A stretch of DNA of 64,000 nt from Streptomyces sp. CC208A. Lineage in GTDB: Bacteria > Actinomycetota > Actinomycetes > Streptomycetales > Streptomycetaceae. The first letter of the stretch is position 1, and every line of letters starts with the position of its first letter. Position numbers and translations under genes: made by a program. Under the pieces are notes generated by a model. That model was not told where the DNA came from and did no database searches. It was given only the letters and a program-made list of their open reading frames with translations. Shown piece after piece: positions 35,001-42,397 of this stretch. The stretch covers positions 248,001 to 312,000 of the forward strand of contig NZ_JASCXN010000005.1 of assembly GCF_030010625.1 (NCBI RefSeq), in the 5' to 3' direction.

Positions 35001-36950
35001 AGTGTCGAACCAGATGCGGTAGTTGCCGGGGTCCTTCGACGTGAAGTTGGCCTCGGTGCAGCTCACCGAGCCGACCGTGTAGCAGCGCTCGGCGACGGTG
35101 AAGCCGACGCGGGCCGGGGCGGTCGCGCTGAAGATGTTGTCCTTGCGCTGACCGTAGTCGATGTGGTCCAGCCAGCCGTCGCGGTCGTAGACGACCGGGC
35201 CCTTGAAGTACAGGTTCCGGGCGTAGTAGTTCTGGTCCTTCTTCCACCACAGCGACATGGCGTTGCCGTGGACGTCCTCGACGTAGTCGAGGCCCCAGCG
35301 CCAGCCCTGGTTGCAGAAGGACTTCTTCCAGTCCTCGACCGTCGGACCCTGGTAGCAGTCCTCGCCCGGGTGGTTGCCGTAGACGGGGACGGTGAGGACC
35401 GAGTCGGTGGTCGGGTTGGTGGAGGTCCAGCCCGGCAGCCTGTTCAGGCCGAAGTGGTACTTGGTGCCGTCCTTGGTGGTGACGACCCAGTACTCGCCGT
35501 CCTTGGCACCGTTGCCGGTGTCCTGGCCCCTGATCTGCTCGATCTTGGATCCGTCACCGTTGGCGGTGAACCACTGCTTCTTGCCCTCGTCCCACACCAG
35601 CTCGGTGGTCATGCCGCCGAGGGAGAGGGTGGCGTTGTTCGAGCCCCAGCACAGGTCCGCGGTGCGGTGGGTGGTGTTGTTGGCGCCGGCCTTCTTGGAG
35701 TCCTGGCGGCAGTTGTTGTACGTACGGGTGATGGAGCCGCCGTTGTAGTCCCAGCCGTCACCGATCCAGGAGGCCTGGTTGTTGCTGGCGGAGGTACGGC
35801 CGTCCACCGACTGCGAGGAGTACGACAGGGCGATCTTCGGCATCAGGCCGCCGGCCGTCTCCGGCGTCTGCACCTGGTACGAGTAGGTGAAGGCGCCCGA
35901 GGAGGAGCCGGCCGACCAGGAACCCGAGGACAGCAGCGGGGCGGCGGTGAAGTCACCGGACACCGACGCACCGGTGTCCAGCATGCCGACCGCGCCCGAA
36001 CCACCCGTGCTGCCGGCGGTCCTGAACGACGCCTTGCGCGCCGAAGCGCCGCCGGCCCCGGTGTCGCCGGCCTCGGCGGACTCGGCGGACTCGTCCAGCA
36101 GCTTCGCCAGCGGGATGGTGCCGGTGACGACCGTACGGGTCTTCGCCGTCTTGGCGGCCTTGGCGCGCGTGGGCGCTTCCCCGGCCGACACCGTCTCGAC
36201 GGTGGAAGGAAGCCGTTCGAACTTGCCCTCGGTGTCCGAGTCGTCCGGGCCCGACATGGCCTGCATGCCGCCGTCGACCTCGCAGTCGCCCACGCCCATG
36301 GCGCCGATGACGCAGTCGGGCAGCAGGACGAGGCCGAACCGCTGGGCGGCCTGCGGGCCGTAGAGGTCCTCGAAACCGGTGGTGTCGACGGTGAGCGCGA
36401 GCTGAGCCTGCGGGTCGGCGGTCGCCGGCGGCGTGACCTTCATGATCAGACCGGCCACGCCCGCGTCCTGGGACGTCTCGGGGGCCTGGAGGTCGACCGT
36501 CCAGTCACCGGCGAGCATCGCGGGGTCGGTGCCCTCCGGCACGCCGATGGCGATGGGCAGGTCGTTCGACAGCGGCACCGTCGTGCCCGGCTCGCTGGTC
36601 GACGACAGCGTCGCCGAACCCTCGCCCGCCGTCCACGGGACCGCGTTCTTCGGGGTGTAGGGGTCGATCGGGACCTGCGGCGCGAGGCTCAGCTTCGTGT
36701 CGGCCGTTTCGTCGCCTTCGGCCTCCGTGGCCTTCGGCAGGTCGGGCAGGTCGACCTCGGAGATCGACTTCTCGCGGCTCATGCCCGGACCCGGGACGGC
36801 CAGCGCCTCCGCGCCCAGGCTCGTCACCGTCAGCGTCGAGGACAAGAGGAGAACGGTCGCCGTGCGGCTTCGCCGCCGACGCCGTCGTTGTGACTCCGTC
36901 AAGGCTAGGCGTCCCCGCCCCAGCCATGACAGCGGACCTGAAGCACGCAT
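29010..36950 (-). CDS. RHS-repeat polymorphic toxin with ricin-B, HINT and nuclease-like tip
   Basis: A 2,646-residue secreted giant. An Arg-rich N-terminus and hydrophobic segment (TATVLLLSSTLTVTSLG) give a signal peptide. YD/RHS repeats (for example YTYDPAGNVTSI, YEYDLLGNRTKL) fill much of the body. A ricin-B-type lectin lies around residues 1825-1960 (CLDLKSG, then WCLQPAANTAGSAAQLQKC and LCLAVQG). The RHS core ends at GRFLSADPLLD...NGYAYAQNNPVTYSDPSG near 2097-2130. A Lys/Ala-rich then Gly/Ser-rich linker spans about 2237-2367. The pretoxin HINT domain begins GCNSFVPGTMVLMADG and ends PVLVHND near 2517. The last 128 residues contain ITDFDIVTRNAVIQVKTGGG, a D-(x)n-QxK signature like the PD-(D/E)xK nuclease fold. 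ATG 36950 follows GGGAG. Likely role: contact-dependent interbacterial antagonism. Confidence 0.93.
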   Translation of the reverse strand: MRASGPLSWLGRGRLALTESQRRRRRRSRTATVLLLSSTLTVTSLGAEALAVPGPGMSREKSISEVDLPDLPKATEAEGDETADTKLSLAPQVPIDPYTPKNAVPWTAGEGSATLSSTSEPGTTVPLSNDLPIAIGVPEGTDPAMLAGDWTVDLQAPETSQDAGVAGLIMKVTPPATADPQAQLALTVDTTGFEDLYGPQAAQRFGLVLLPDCVIGAMGVGDCEVDGGMQAMSGPDDSDTEGKFERLPSTVETVSAGEAPTRAKAAKTAKTRTVVTGTIPLAKLLDESAESAEAGDTGAGGASARKASFRTAGSTGGSGAVGMLDTGASVSGDFTAAPLLSSGSWSAGSSSGAFTYSYQVQTPETAGGLMPKIALSYSSQSVDGRTSASNNQASWIGDGWDYNGGSITRTYNNCRQDSKKAGANNTTHRTADLCWGSNNATLSLGGMTTELVWDEGKKQWFTANGDGSKIEQIRGQDTGNGAKDGEYWVVTTKDGTKYHFGLNRLPGWTSTNPTTDSVLTVPVYGNHPGEDCYQGPTVEDWKKSFCNQGWRWGLDYVEDVHGNAMSLWWKKDQNYYARNLYFKGPVVYDRDGWLDHIDYGQRKDNIFSATAPARVGFTVAERCYTVGSVSCTEANFTSKDPGNYRIWFDTPADLRCEKGKMCWNAGPTFWSRKRLDKITTSAQRRTDTSARQVVDVYQLKQSFAELRTGPNTALWLESIQRTGYARNGSTDASVTLNPVRFEPNAEDMPNRVKAYHPERPGFSRLRVARVINEYGGETIVTYKPIEGGCATGSLPGKTDTAALKSNNRLCYPTYWNPDPDVEDIDWFHKYVVESIEELPNVDGAYATKTAYAYKNAGWKLAEAEFTKKSTRTYSQFAGFEQTTVLTGTDDAAVGSKRSKAVTRYFRGMGDTVSVKDITGAEIAKDAEPFAGRIAEELTYSNATDADTDWLSRSVTKPEATELARRDRGDGLSPLRAWRVTEPEEIAYTKSSGTNTDDPRTVRTVRTLTTYEPTHGLPVQVESFGDTGKTGDESCTRLEYLHQTTKNLIGLTKQALTSPTTCANANFADLASLAGGVRTAYDGTAYGTALGASSRALATESWSLNGDGTGFQTNGTTGFDAIGRVIRQTDPNQQSNTITYDPPTGQVFKVIQKNPLAHETVIELEPGRSVTLKTTDPNNNVSQAVYDPLGRLAEAWAPGRTPGSGVPDFRAVYTVPKEETDPEDANLKIRKPPYVTTYSRGYEDRIETSVTLYDGLGRERQSLEEADNDAGWLVTDTLYNSSGEVWQTNNAYLTKDAKPGELFTPLSDTTVPNITRYTYDGLGRVVQETPYLMYVDPATKEGTSKAYPERAVRYEYGADWSKVIQPQGDSSYRVWTDALGRTVRTDTFNPAAPGGFTSTRYEHDIRGQVVKATSSTDPTHPWTWTYDQRGRIKTVTDPDSGTTQTTYDNMDRPLTITNARGVKVWNGYDALSRPIQQRLGGSTGTVLTDYTYDTVPGAKGMPATATRYTDGLAYTQKVNGYTKDYQPTSTTQSLPQSIVDTWGFAKDYTYDYVYSDNGMLEGSTLPAIGKFGAEKLVVRYNKDGKPLSVSGKDWYGSETVYDPYGQVLRSTLGSQPYRVWTQSSFDEGSGALLEQSVYREKSDASLVGGNLVSNRAYTYDPAGNVTSIQEKSVGIAERQCFTYDPLGQLKKAWTNKSQTSCSADPKNTDGTVNVASGADGSGYWQEYEYDLLGNRTKLSEKDLSGNTAKDAVSTYAYGKTDGSQPHTLTKVTKAYTTPAGAQITAEATRLYELTGETKSITSIQNGDKQDLTWTYDGQVDRITGAGTDGKTPYVGLGQKCLDLKSGLAAAGQPIQLYSCNATVAQAWRFTPAPGQANADLGTLSVYDTWCLQPAANTAGSAAQLQKCNGTTAQQVKRNAAGQLTHVASGLCLAVQGAVNANATPIVLATCDAAQVAQQWLPQNDTRHIYGPDGARLLTIQGKQATLNLGEAQVTVQQGGVLVRTERTYATPGGAVLRYANGTSGDALNALTMDHQGSVYAEVALYSGMPVRVRKQDPFGNQRAADTAGQNLQTHKGFLGKTRDDASGFQPLGARLYDPVVGRFLSADPLLDLNDPLQANGYAYAQNNPVTYSDPSGLAVSLTASEKAAALAGAGLSAAQVAQAQSTMGKSLSSVILAVAWETLKDFIGINDAMACFGGDMWSCGSLIIGAIPWTKLGKIPSVIKAVNRTISAIQSFKAAKKAAEAVLKAAKAAEAAALKAKKAAIEKAKKEAAQRAKKKAAEAAKRKADAAAAAKKKTGNPTQKQAQTKSAPKSSSQSGGGTKGGGKSSGGGGGGKSSGGGGGGKSGASARSNGGSSGSGGAGKADPPGCNSFVPGTMVLMADGSAKPIEKVKAGDKVLATDPATGETRVEPVTAEIKGQGLKHLIKITVDTDGKAGAKTDRITATAEHPFWVPELGQWVDATDLEPGQWLRTSAGTHVQITGVQRWTATDATVHNMTVGDLHTYYVLAGAAPVLVHNDTCPANGGADSAPSYVGTPSDPGVPELVAAIEARYPGHVRAVEIKIVGSDGKHITDFDIVTRNAVIQVKTGGGNGSMKDHTRYESATDYPVISFIWPSKRLKPSVVRGQERAGQMVTTDLEELLAVIAP

Positions 36951-37393
36951 ACGCGTCGACTCCCACCCTGGCAGATTCAGACAACTGATCGAGGTGCGGA
37001 AACACCAAAAGGCACACGCCTGCCTCAGGCGCGTGCGTGCGCACCATCTGTCATGTCCGGTGCCTTTTTCAAGATCGGTCAGAGATCGACGACGAAGTGA
37101 AAGTGATTTCGATCACAAGGGAAATCGGGACGGAAGATCCCCGACCATGATCAATCAAATTGATCGGATATTCTTCCTGATCATGACAATGCGCCCATAG
37201 AATGCCCCGAATCGGGTGCTGTTGACGCCATCTCGGCCGGACTTCGCTTCCCCGTAACGAATTCATAAAAGCATCCCGCGTGGACGTGGTGCTTCGCATG
37301 TGTGATCGTGTGCGCGCCCTATGCCCCGCGGCCTGCCGTCCGGGGCTGTCTGTGCTGTCCCCATCCACATGGTTCCCACGGGAGTAGACCGCC
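36951..37393. promoter_or_regulatory. Divergent, relatively AT-rich promoter region of the toxin cassette
   Basis: 443 bp between the divergent RHS toxin gene and the FG-GAP protein gene. The 37085-37275 part is far less GC-rich than the rest of the window. It contains nested palindromes: CATGATCA (37146-37153) with TGATCATG (37178-37185), and GATCAA/TTGATC (37149-37165). These could be operators for a common regulator. A GTTGACG box at about 37221 and GGGAG before the GTG at 37394 suggest the plus-strand promoter and ribosome-binding site. I see no gene here. Confidence 0.55.
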
Positions 37394-40300
37394 GTGACCG
37401 CGCCGCCCCGATATCTCAGCCCCTTCGTGCGCACGCGCACACGGCTGTCCCTGACTCTCGGCCTCGTACTGGCCGCCCTGACCGCTGCCCTGCTGCCCTG
37501 GTGGCAGCCCACGAACCCGCCCACGACCACCGGTTCGGGAGCGGTGGACGCCAAGCAGGCGTCGACCGGCCCGAAGGACGAGGCCACGGCGAGGGCCGAG
37601 GCCGTTCGCACCGGCAAGCAGGTCCTCGTCGAAACGGCCACCACGGCCACGGCCCTGACCTGGGCGCTGCCCGACGGCCAACTCCGCACCCGGACGCACG
37701 CGCTGCCGCAGCGGGCGAAGAACGCCGAAGGCCGCTGGGCTCCGATCGACACCACGCTGAAGCGCTCCGCCAAGGCCCCGCGCGGGCTCGGCGTGGCACC
37801 GGTCAACGCGGCCGTGCCCCTGCGGTTCTCGAGCGGCGACGCCGACGGTGCGCGAGCGGACCGCTCGTACGTCCGCGCCCCGCAGCCCGGCGAGACGGTC
37901 CTGGCGGAGGTCGAGTTCGAGGGCCACACCATCGCCTTCACCTGGCCCGGCGCCCTGCCCGAGCCGGTGCTCGACGGTCCGCGCGCCCTCTACTCCGAGG
38001 TGCTGCCCGGCGTCGACCTGCTCCTGGTCGCGCGCGAGGAGGGAGGCTTCGGTCAGCTCCTGATCGTCAAGACGCCCGAGGCCGCCAAGAACCCCGCCCT
38101 CGCCCGGATCGGCTACGGACTCCGGTCGGCGACCGCGACCTTCCACAACGACCCCGAGGCCAACCGTGTCCTCGTCCTGAACAAGGCCGGCCAGGAGGTG
38201 GCCTCCGTCCCGACGCCCTTCGGCTGGGACGCGAACGGGCGCGACGCCGAGCTCCCCGAGGGCACCACGCCCCGCACCTCCACCGCCACCCCGGCGGACG
38301 TGCTGAAGCTGTCCGGCCTGTCCGGCATGGAGCCGGGGGCGAAGAGCGCTCAGCTGCCCTTCTCCCTGGAGGGTGACAAGTCCGGCACGGCCCGCATCTC
38401 GCTGGACGTGGCCGGCACCGGCCTGCTGTCCGCCAAGGACGTGGCCTATCCGGTCTTCGTCGACCCGTCGATCAACCCGGGCACCCAGGCCTGGTCGCTG
38501 GTCGTCAAGAACTTCGCCAACTCCAGCTTCTACAACGGCACCAACTTCAACGGCGGCACCTCCGAGGCCCGCGTCGGCCACGAGAACGACACGGGCCTCA
38601 CCGCCCGGTCCTTCTGGCGCATGGGCTTCGACAAGACCATCAAGGGCGCGACGGTCTCCAAGGCCCACTTCAAGGTGCTCAACACCCACTCGTGGTCCTG
38701 CGAGACCCGTGAGTTCCAGTTCTACCTGACGGGTTCGATCTCCTCCGGCACGACCTGGAACGCCCAGCCGTCCTGGTCGACGCTGGTGAAGAAGTGGTCC
38801 TTCGCACACGGTTACAACTCGTCCTGCCCGGACGCGTACGAGTCGATCGACGTCAAGACCGCCGCGCAGAAGGCCGCCGACAACGGCTGGCCGAACATCA
38901 CCTTCGGCCTGCGCGCCACCACCGAGACCAGCACCTACACCTGGCGCAAGTTCAAGGCCACCTCCGCCGTGATGGAGGTGGACTACAACCGCAAGCCGAA
39001 CGAGCCCACCAACGGCACCTCGTCCCCCGGCGGCGCCTGTGTGCCCGGTCCGGGCGGCGGCGTGACGATCGGCAGGACCAACATCGTCCTCAAGGTCTAC
39101 GCCAAGGACCCCGACAACAACCTGGGCAAGGTCCGCTTCCGCTTCTGGAAGACCGGCGGCACGGTCCCGGCCGGCACCCTGGTCACCGCTCCCGCCTCCG
39201 GCGGATACGTCTCGCTGACCATCCCGGCCACCGACCCGCTGATCAAGGACATCACGACCAACACCACGTACTCGTGGGACGTGAGGGCCGAGGACCAGCT
39301 CAACGCCGTCTCCACCTTCTTCCCTCCCGGCACCGAGCCGTGCCGCATCACCGTCGACCCGACCGCGCCCCCGGCGCCGATCGTGGACGAGGACACCACC
39401 CCGTTCAAGCCCGCCACCTCCGACGGCGCCACCTGGGCGGAGGTGAAGTTCGGCCAGACCGGCCCGATCAGCTTCTCCTCGACGGGAGCGAAGAAGTTCA
39501 CGTACTCCTGGGGCGGTGTCGGCGCGATCACGATCAACGCCGACGCCAGTGGCAGCGCCAAGGTGACCGCCCTGCAGCCGCCGAACGCCGGCCCGAACAC
39601 ACTGCACCTCTACGCCTTCGACAGCGTCGGCAACCGCAGCGCACGCACGGACTACACCTTCTACGTACCCCCGAAGGACGCGGCCGACGGCCCCGGTGAC
39701 GTGGGCGGTGACGGCACGCCCGACCTCCTGGTCATCGACGCCAGCGGCAACCTGCGGTCCTACGCGGGCCAGCCCCACGGCGAGCTCTACGGCAGCCTGG
39801 CCGCCTCGTACCGCATCGGCACCGACGGCAAGGCGGTCCTCAACCCGAAGGGCCACTGGTACGACGCGGGCTCCTCCCTCAACAACGGGGCGGCCCTGAT
39901 CTCGCACTACCAGGACACCTACCCGGGTGACGGCACCACCGACCTGTTCGCCCGTACCCCGGACGGCGGCTTCTGGCTCTACCCCGGCGACGGCTACGGC
40001 AGCTTCGACGTCGACCGGCGCCTGAAGGTCCGCCTCCCGTCGAACGCCCCCGCGCCGTCGACCTGGATCCAGCTGAAGGCCCTCGGCGACATCACCGGCG
40101 ACAAGCTGCCCGACGTCACCGTCCGCACCGCCGACGGCGGCTTCTGGGTGCTCTCCGGCTACACCGGCGCCGGCTTCCAGAGCGCGACGCTGATGAACTC
40201 CAACGCCTGGGCCCGCCGCGACATCGTCAACCTCGCCGACATCAACAAGGACGGCACCCCCGACCTGCTCTGGCGCAACCTGGACAACGGCAACATGTAC

Positions 40301-40591
40301 CTCCGCCGCGGCAAGCCGGGTTCGGGCACGGGCAGCGTCGACCTCGAGTCCCTGAAGCTGGCCGCCAACGCCGTCAACGGAGACGAGGTGTACGGCGGCA
40401 GCTGGACCGAGGCCAACGTCGACGTGGCGATCGGCATCCCGGACATCAACAACGACGGCATCCCGGACATCTGGGCCCGTTTCCCGTCCGACGGCCACAT
40501 GAGCATCTACCACCCGTCCACCACCAACACCAACGGGCCGGTGAAGACGGTCATCGGTTCCGGCTGGCAGGACAAGAAGGCCTTCGGCTGA
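37394..40591 (+). CDS. Secreted DNRLRE / FG-GAP repeat protein, RHS partner
   Basis: A 1,065-residue exported protein. The N-terminus has Arg residues followed by a hydrophobic signal (LSLTLGLVLAALTAALLPWW). Residues about 60-350 resemble the N-terminal modules of actinobacterial wall-associated RHS partner proteins. A DNRLRE-like region follows (WRMGFDKTIKGATVSKAHFKVLNTHSWSC in pieces), then Ig/FN3-like segments with PTAPPAP linkers. The C-terminal 300 residues hold FG-GAP/VCBS beta-propeller repeats with calcium-loop motifs DVGGDGTPDLLV, DITGDKLPDVTV, DINKDGTPDLLW and DINNDGIPDIWA. It starts with GTG at 37394. It is divergent from the toxin gene inside the same flanking repeats, so it probably helps display, export or target the toxin. 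Confidence 0.88.
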   Translation: MTAPPRYLSPFVRTRTRLSLTLGLVLAALTAALLPWWQPTNPPTTTGSGAVDAKQASTGPKDEATARAEAVRTGKQVLVETATTATALTWALPDGQLRTRTHALPQRAKNAEGRWAPIDTTLKRSAKAPRGLGVAPVNAAVPLRFSSGDADGARADRSYVRAPQPGETVLAEVEFEGHTIAFTWPGALPEPVLDGPRALYSEVLPGVDLLLVAREEGGFGQLLIVKTPEAAKNPALARIGYGLRSATATFHNDPEANRVLVLNKAGQEVASVPTPFGWDANGRDAELPEGTTPRTSTATPADVLKLSGLSGMEPGAKSAQLPFSLEGDKSGTARISLDVAGTGLLSAKDVAYPVFVDPSINPGTQAWSLVVKNFANSSFYNGTNFNGGTSEARVGHENDTGLTARSFWRMGFDKTIKGATVSKAHFKVLNTHSWSCETREFQFYLTGSISSGTTWNAQPSWSTLVKKWSFAHGYNSSCPDAYESIDVKTAAQKAADNGWPNITFGLRATTETSTYTWRKFKATSAVMEVDYNRKPNEPTNGTSSPGGACVPGPGGGVTIGRTNIVLKVYAKDPDNNLGKVRFRFWKTGGTVPAGTLVTAPASGGYVSLTIPATDPLIKDITTNTTYSWDVRAEDQLNAVSTFFPPGTEPCRITVDPTAPPAPIVDEDTTPFKPATSDGATWAEVKFGQTGPISFSSTGAKKFTYSWGGVGAITINADASGSAKVTALQPPNAGPNTLHLYAFDSVGNRSARTDYTFYVPPKDAADGPGDVGGDGTPDLLVIDASGNLRSYAGQPHGELYGSLAASYRIGTDGKAVLNPKGHWYDAGSSLNNGAALISHYQDTYPGDGTTDLFARTPDGGFWLYPGDGYGSFDVDRRLKVRLPSNAPAPSTWIQLKALGDITGDKLPDVTVRTADGGFWVLSGYTGAGFQSATLMNSNAWARRDIVNLADINKDGTPDLLWRNLDNGNMYLRRGKPGSGTGSVDLESLKLAANAVNGDEVYGGSWTEANVDVAIGIPDINNDGIPDIWARFPSDGHMSIYHPSTTNTNGPVKTVIGSGWQDKKAFG

Positions 40592-40597
40592 GCCTGG

Positions 40598-40639
40598 CCT
40601 TCCACGTCTGACCTTCCACGTCTGACCTTCCACGTCGCA
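40598..40639 (+). repeat. Three 14-bp tandem repeats after the FG-GAP gene
   Basis: CCTTCCACGTCTGA at 40598-40611 and 40612-40625, then CCTTCCACGTCGCA at 40626-40639, beginning 6 bp after the stop codon. Function unknown; a slippage product is likely. Confidence 0.9.
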
Positions 40640-40684
40640 GGTCACCCGACCTGCTGATCCGCGGTTCCTTCCGGGACGGCGGAG

Positions 40685-40741
40685 GCGGCCGTTCTCCACG
40701 CTTCGAGACGTCGAGTCACGAGGCACCGGGAGAACGGCCGC
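40685..40741. repeat. 13-bp inverted repeat with 31-base loop
   Basis: GCGGCCGTTCTCC (40685-40697) and its reverse complement (40729-40741) flank 31 bases. It could act as a terminator for the FG-GAP gene or be the scar of an insertion at the right edge of the toxin cassette. Confidence 0.75.
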
Positions 40742-40811
40742 TGTGCGTGGGGCTGTCCGTCGGCGGGGCCGCCCGCCTGCCGTGTCCTCCGTGGCGGGGG
40801 AAACTGATGCG

Positions 40812-41090
40812 GTGAGAAGCGAGAACACCCCCTTCCGTGGCGGCCCGCTCGACGGGCGGGTCCTGCCGATCCTGGTCGGCCCGACCGGCCATCCGCCGAA
40901 GTGGTACGAGGTACCGGTGCCGGCCCACGACGGCCGGCCGCCCATGCTGTACACGTACCGGCGCGAGCCCGCGGGGTACACCAAGCGGCTGGGGCTCCAG
41001 CGCGGCTGGGTGTACGAGTACGCCCCCGGGGGGCGTGAACGGCGCGAGCTGAAGTGGCCCTGGTCCAAGCCGGGTGGACCGAATGGGTGA
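40812..41090 (+). CDS. Small conserved FRGGPLDGR protein, unknown function
   Basis: A 92-residue protein beginning at GTG 40812. Conserved-looking features are FRGGPLDGRVLPI, GPTGHPPKWYEVPVP, a tyrosine-rich LYTYRREPAGYTKRLGL and GWVYEYAPGGRERRELKWPW. No signal peptide, membrane helix or catalytic motif is visible; it is basic and compact. A frameshifted copy lies at 28064 on the same strand, and the two copies flank the RHS toxin cassette as direct repeats. A GGGGG stretch about 11 bases upstream may serve as ribosome-binding site. I do not recognise a function. Confidence 0.75.
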   Translation: MRSENTPFRGGPLDGRVLPILVGPTGHPPKWYEVPVPAHDGRPPMLYTYRREPAGYTKRLGLQRGWVYEYAPGGRERRELKWPWSKPGGPNG

Positions 41091-41147
41091 TGTCCCGAGG
41101 CACACCCCGATTCGTGCGTTCATCGGATTAATCGGCGCGTCATGATG

Positions 41148-41169
41148 CCTCCAGAGTCCGCTCTGGAGG
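41148..41169 (+). promoter_or_regulatory. Hairpin sequestering the ribosome-binding site of the NlpC/P60 gene
   Basis: CCTCCAGAG (41148-41156), TCCG loop, CTCTGGAGG (41161-41169): a perfect 9-bp stem whose 3' arm contains the GGAGG ribosome-binding site used by the GTG at 41180. The structure could hold translation off until it is melted. Confidence 0.7.
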
Positions 41170-41179
41170 TGGTGGTGAG

Positions 41180-42397
41180 GTGTCGCGGAGGCTGCTGCGC
41201 ACGGTCTGTACGGGAGCGCTGGCCGCGCTGACGGTCCTGACCGGCACGGCGTCGTCGGCCGCACCGGCGCCACCACTCCCCTCGGCGGAGCCGGCCCCGG
41301 CCCCGGCCCCCGCCGCCGACGACGACGACGCCGCCGCGCTCCCGGCCCCCGGCGGGGACTCCGTGGCCGCGCTGCTGACCCGGCTCCGCACCCTCTACCG
41401 GCAGGCGGAGGAGGCCACGGAGCGGTTCAACGCCGCCGAGGAGGCGCTGCGGCTCCAGACCGCCGACAGCAAGCGGGTCGCGGCCGCACTGGAGGACGCC
41501 CGTGCCGCCCTGGAGCGCGGGCGGGCCGAGGCGGGGCGGCTCGCCCGGGAGCAGTACCAGGGGCGGACCTCGTACTCCTCGCCGCTGCGGCTGCTCTTCG
41601 CCCCGGACCCGCAGTCGGCCCTGGACGCGCGGCACCTGATGGACCGGACGGTACGGGACCGGGTCTCCGCCGTCCCCCGGCTCCGGGCCGCGGAGCGCCG
41701 GGCGGCCGGGCTCGTCGCCGCCTCCCGGACCGCCCTCGACCGGCAGAAGGCCCTCGCCGGGCAGCAGCGGAGCCGGCGGGACGAGGCGCGGAAGAAGCTC
41801 GCGGAGGTCGAGGCGCTGCTCGCCTCGCTCTCCGCCGAGCAGCTGGCCCGCCTGACCGAACTGGAGCGGACCCAGACCGCGGGCGCCCAGCGCGAACTCC
41901 TCGGCTCCGGCGTCCTGGACCACGCCCTCACCCCCTCGCGGGCGGGCGCGGAAGCCCTGCGCTTCGCGGTGGACCAGCTCGGGAAGCCGTACGAGTGGGG
42001 GGCGGAGGGCCCCGACGCGTACGACTGCTCCGGACTCACCCAGCGGGCGTGGGCGGCGGCGGGCCGGACGATCCCCCGCACCAGCCAGGCGCAGTGGGCG
42101 GAGCTCCCCCGCGTCCCGCTCTCCGCACTGCGCCCGGGCGACCTGGTGGTCTACTTCCCCGGCGCCACCCACGTGGCCCTCTACCTCGGCGGGGGGCTGG
42201 TCGTCCAGGCCCCGCGTCCCGGCGCCCGGGTGAAGGTCTCCCCCATCGCGGCCAACCCGCTGCTCGGAGCCGTACGGCCGGACCCGGGCGGCACGCCCCT
42301 TGAGTCGTACGCCCCGCCGCCCCTCCCGGAATCGGCCCGGGAGGGATCGGACGAGGCTCTGGCGGATCAGCCGCCGGAGGCCACCGAGGCCAGGTAG
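41180..42397 (+). CDS. Secreted NlpC/P60 (C40) cell-wall endopeptidase
   Basis: A 405-residue exported peptidoglycan hydrolase. A signal peptide (LLRTVCTGALAALTVLTGTASSA) is followed by a Pro/Ala and Asp-rich linker and a long coiled coil (about residues 60-245, with LYRQAEEATERFNAAEEAL and DEARKKLAEVEALLASL). The C-terminal C40 domain has the catalytic Cys in YDCSGLTQRAW (near 282), the His in GATHVALYLG (near 330) and a third polar residue in IAANPLLG. It cleaves peptide stems in peptidoglycan; the coiled coil usually regulates or localises such enzymes. GTG 41180 is read from a hairpin-buried GGAGG. The 3' end overlaps the convergent flavin monooxygenase gene by 31 bp. Confidence 0.93.
   Translation: MSRRLLRTVCTGALAALTVLTGTASSAAPAPPLPSAEPAPAPAPAADDDDAAALPAPGGDSVAALLTRLRTLYRQAEEATERFNAAEEALRLQTADSKRVAAALEDARAALERGRAEAGRLAREQYQGRTSYSSPLRLLFAPDPQSALDARHLMDRTVRDRVSAVPRLRAAERRAAGLVAASRTALDRQKALAGQQRSRRDEARKKLAEVEALLASLSAEQLARLTELERTQTAGAQRELLGSGVLDHALTPSRAGAEALRFAVDQLGKPYEWGAEGPDAYDCSGLTQRAWAAAGRTIPRTSQAQWAELPRVPLSALRPGDLVVYFPGATHVALYLGGGLVVQAPRPGARVKVSPIAANPLLGAVRPDPGGTPLESYAPPPLPESAREGSDEALADQPPEATEAR

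Noticed and set aside
28932..36893. A 2,653-codon open frame on the plus strand opposite the RHS toxin gene
   Set aside because: Its composition (Arg, Val, Gly and Leu monotony) is that of an antisense shadow of GC-rich coding DNA; it has no domain, and the minus-strand protein has clear RHS, lectin and HINT motifs.
40598..40741. Possible CRISPR-like array
   Set aside because: Only three contiguous 14-bp units without spacers, so it is a simple tandem repeat.
37319..41068. A 1,249-codon minus-strand frame opposite the FG-GAP protein gene
   Set aside because: Shadow frame of the same kind; the plus strand has signal peptide and repeated calcium-loop motifs.
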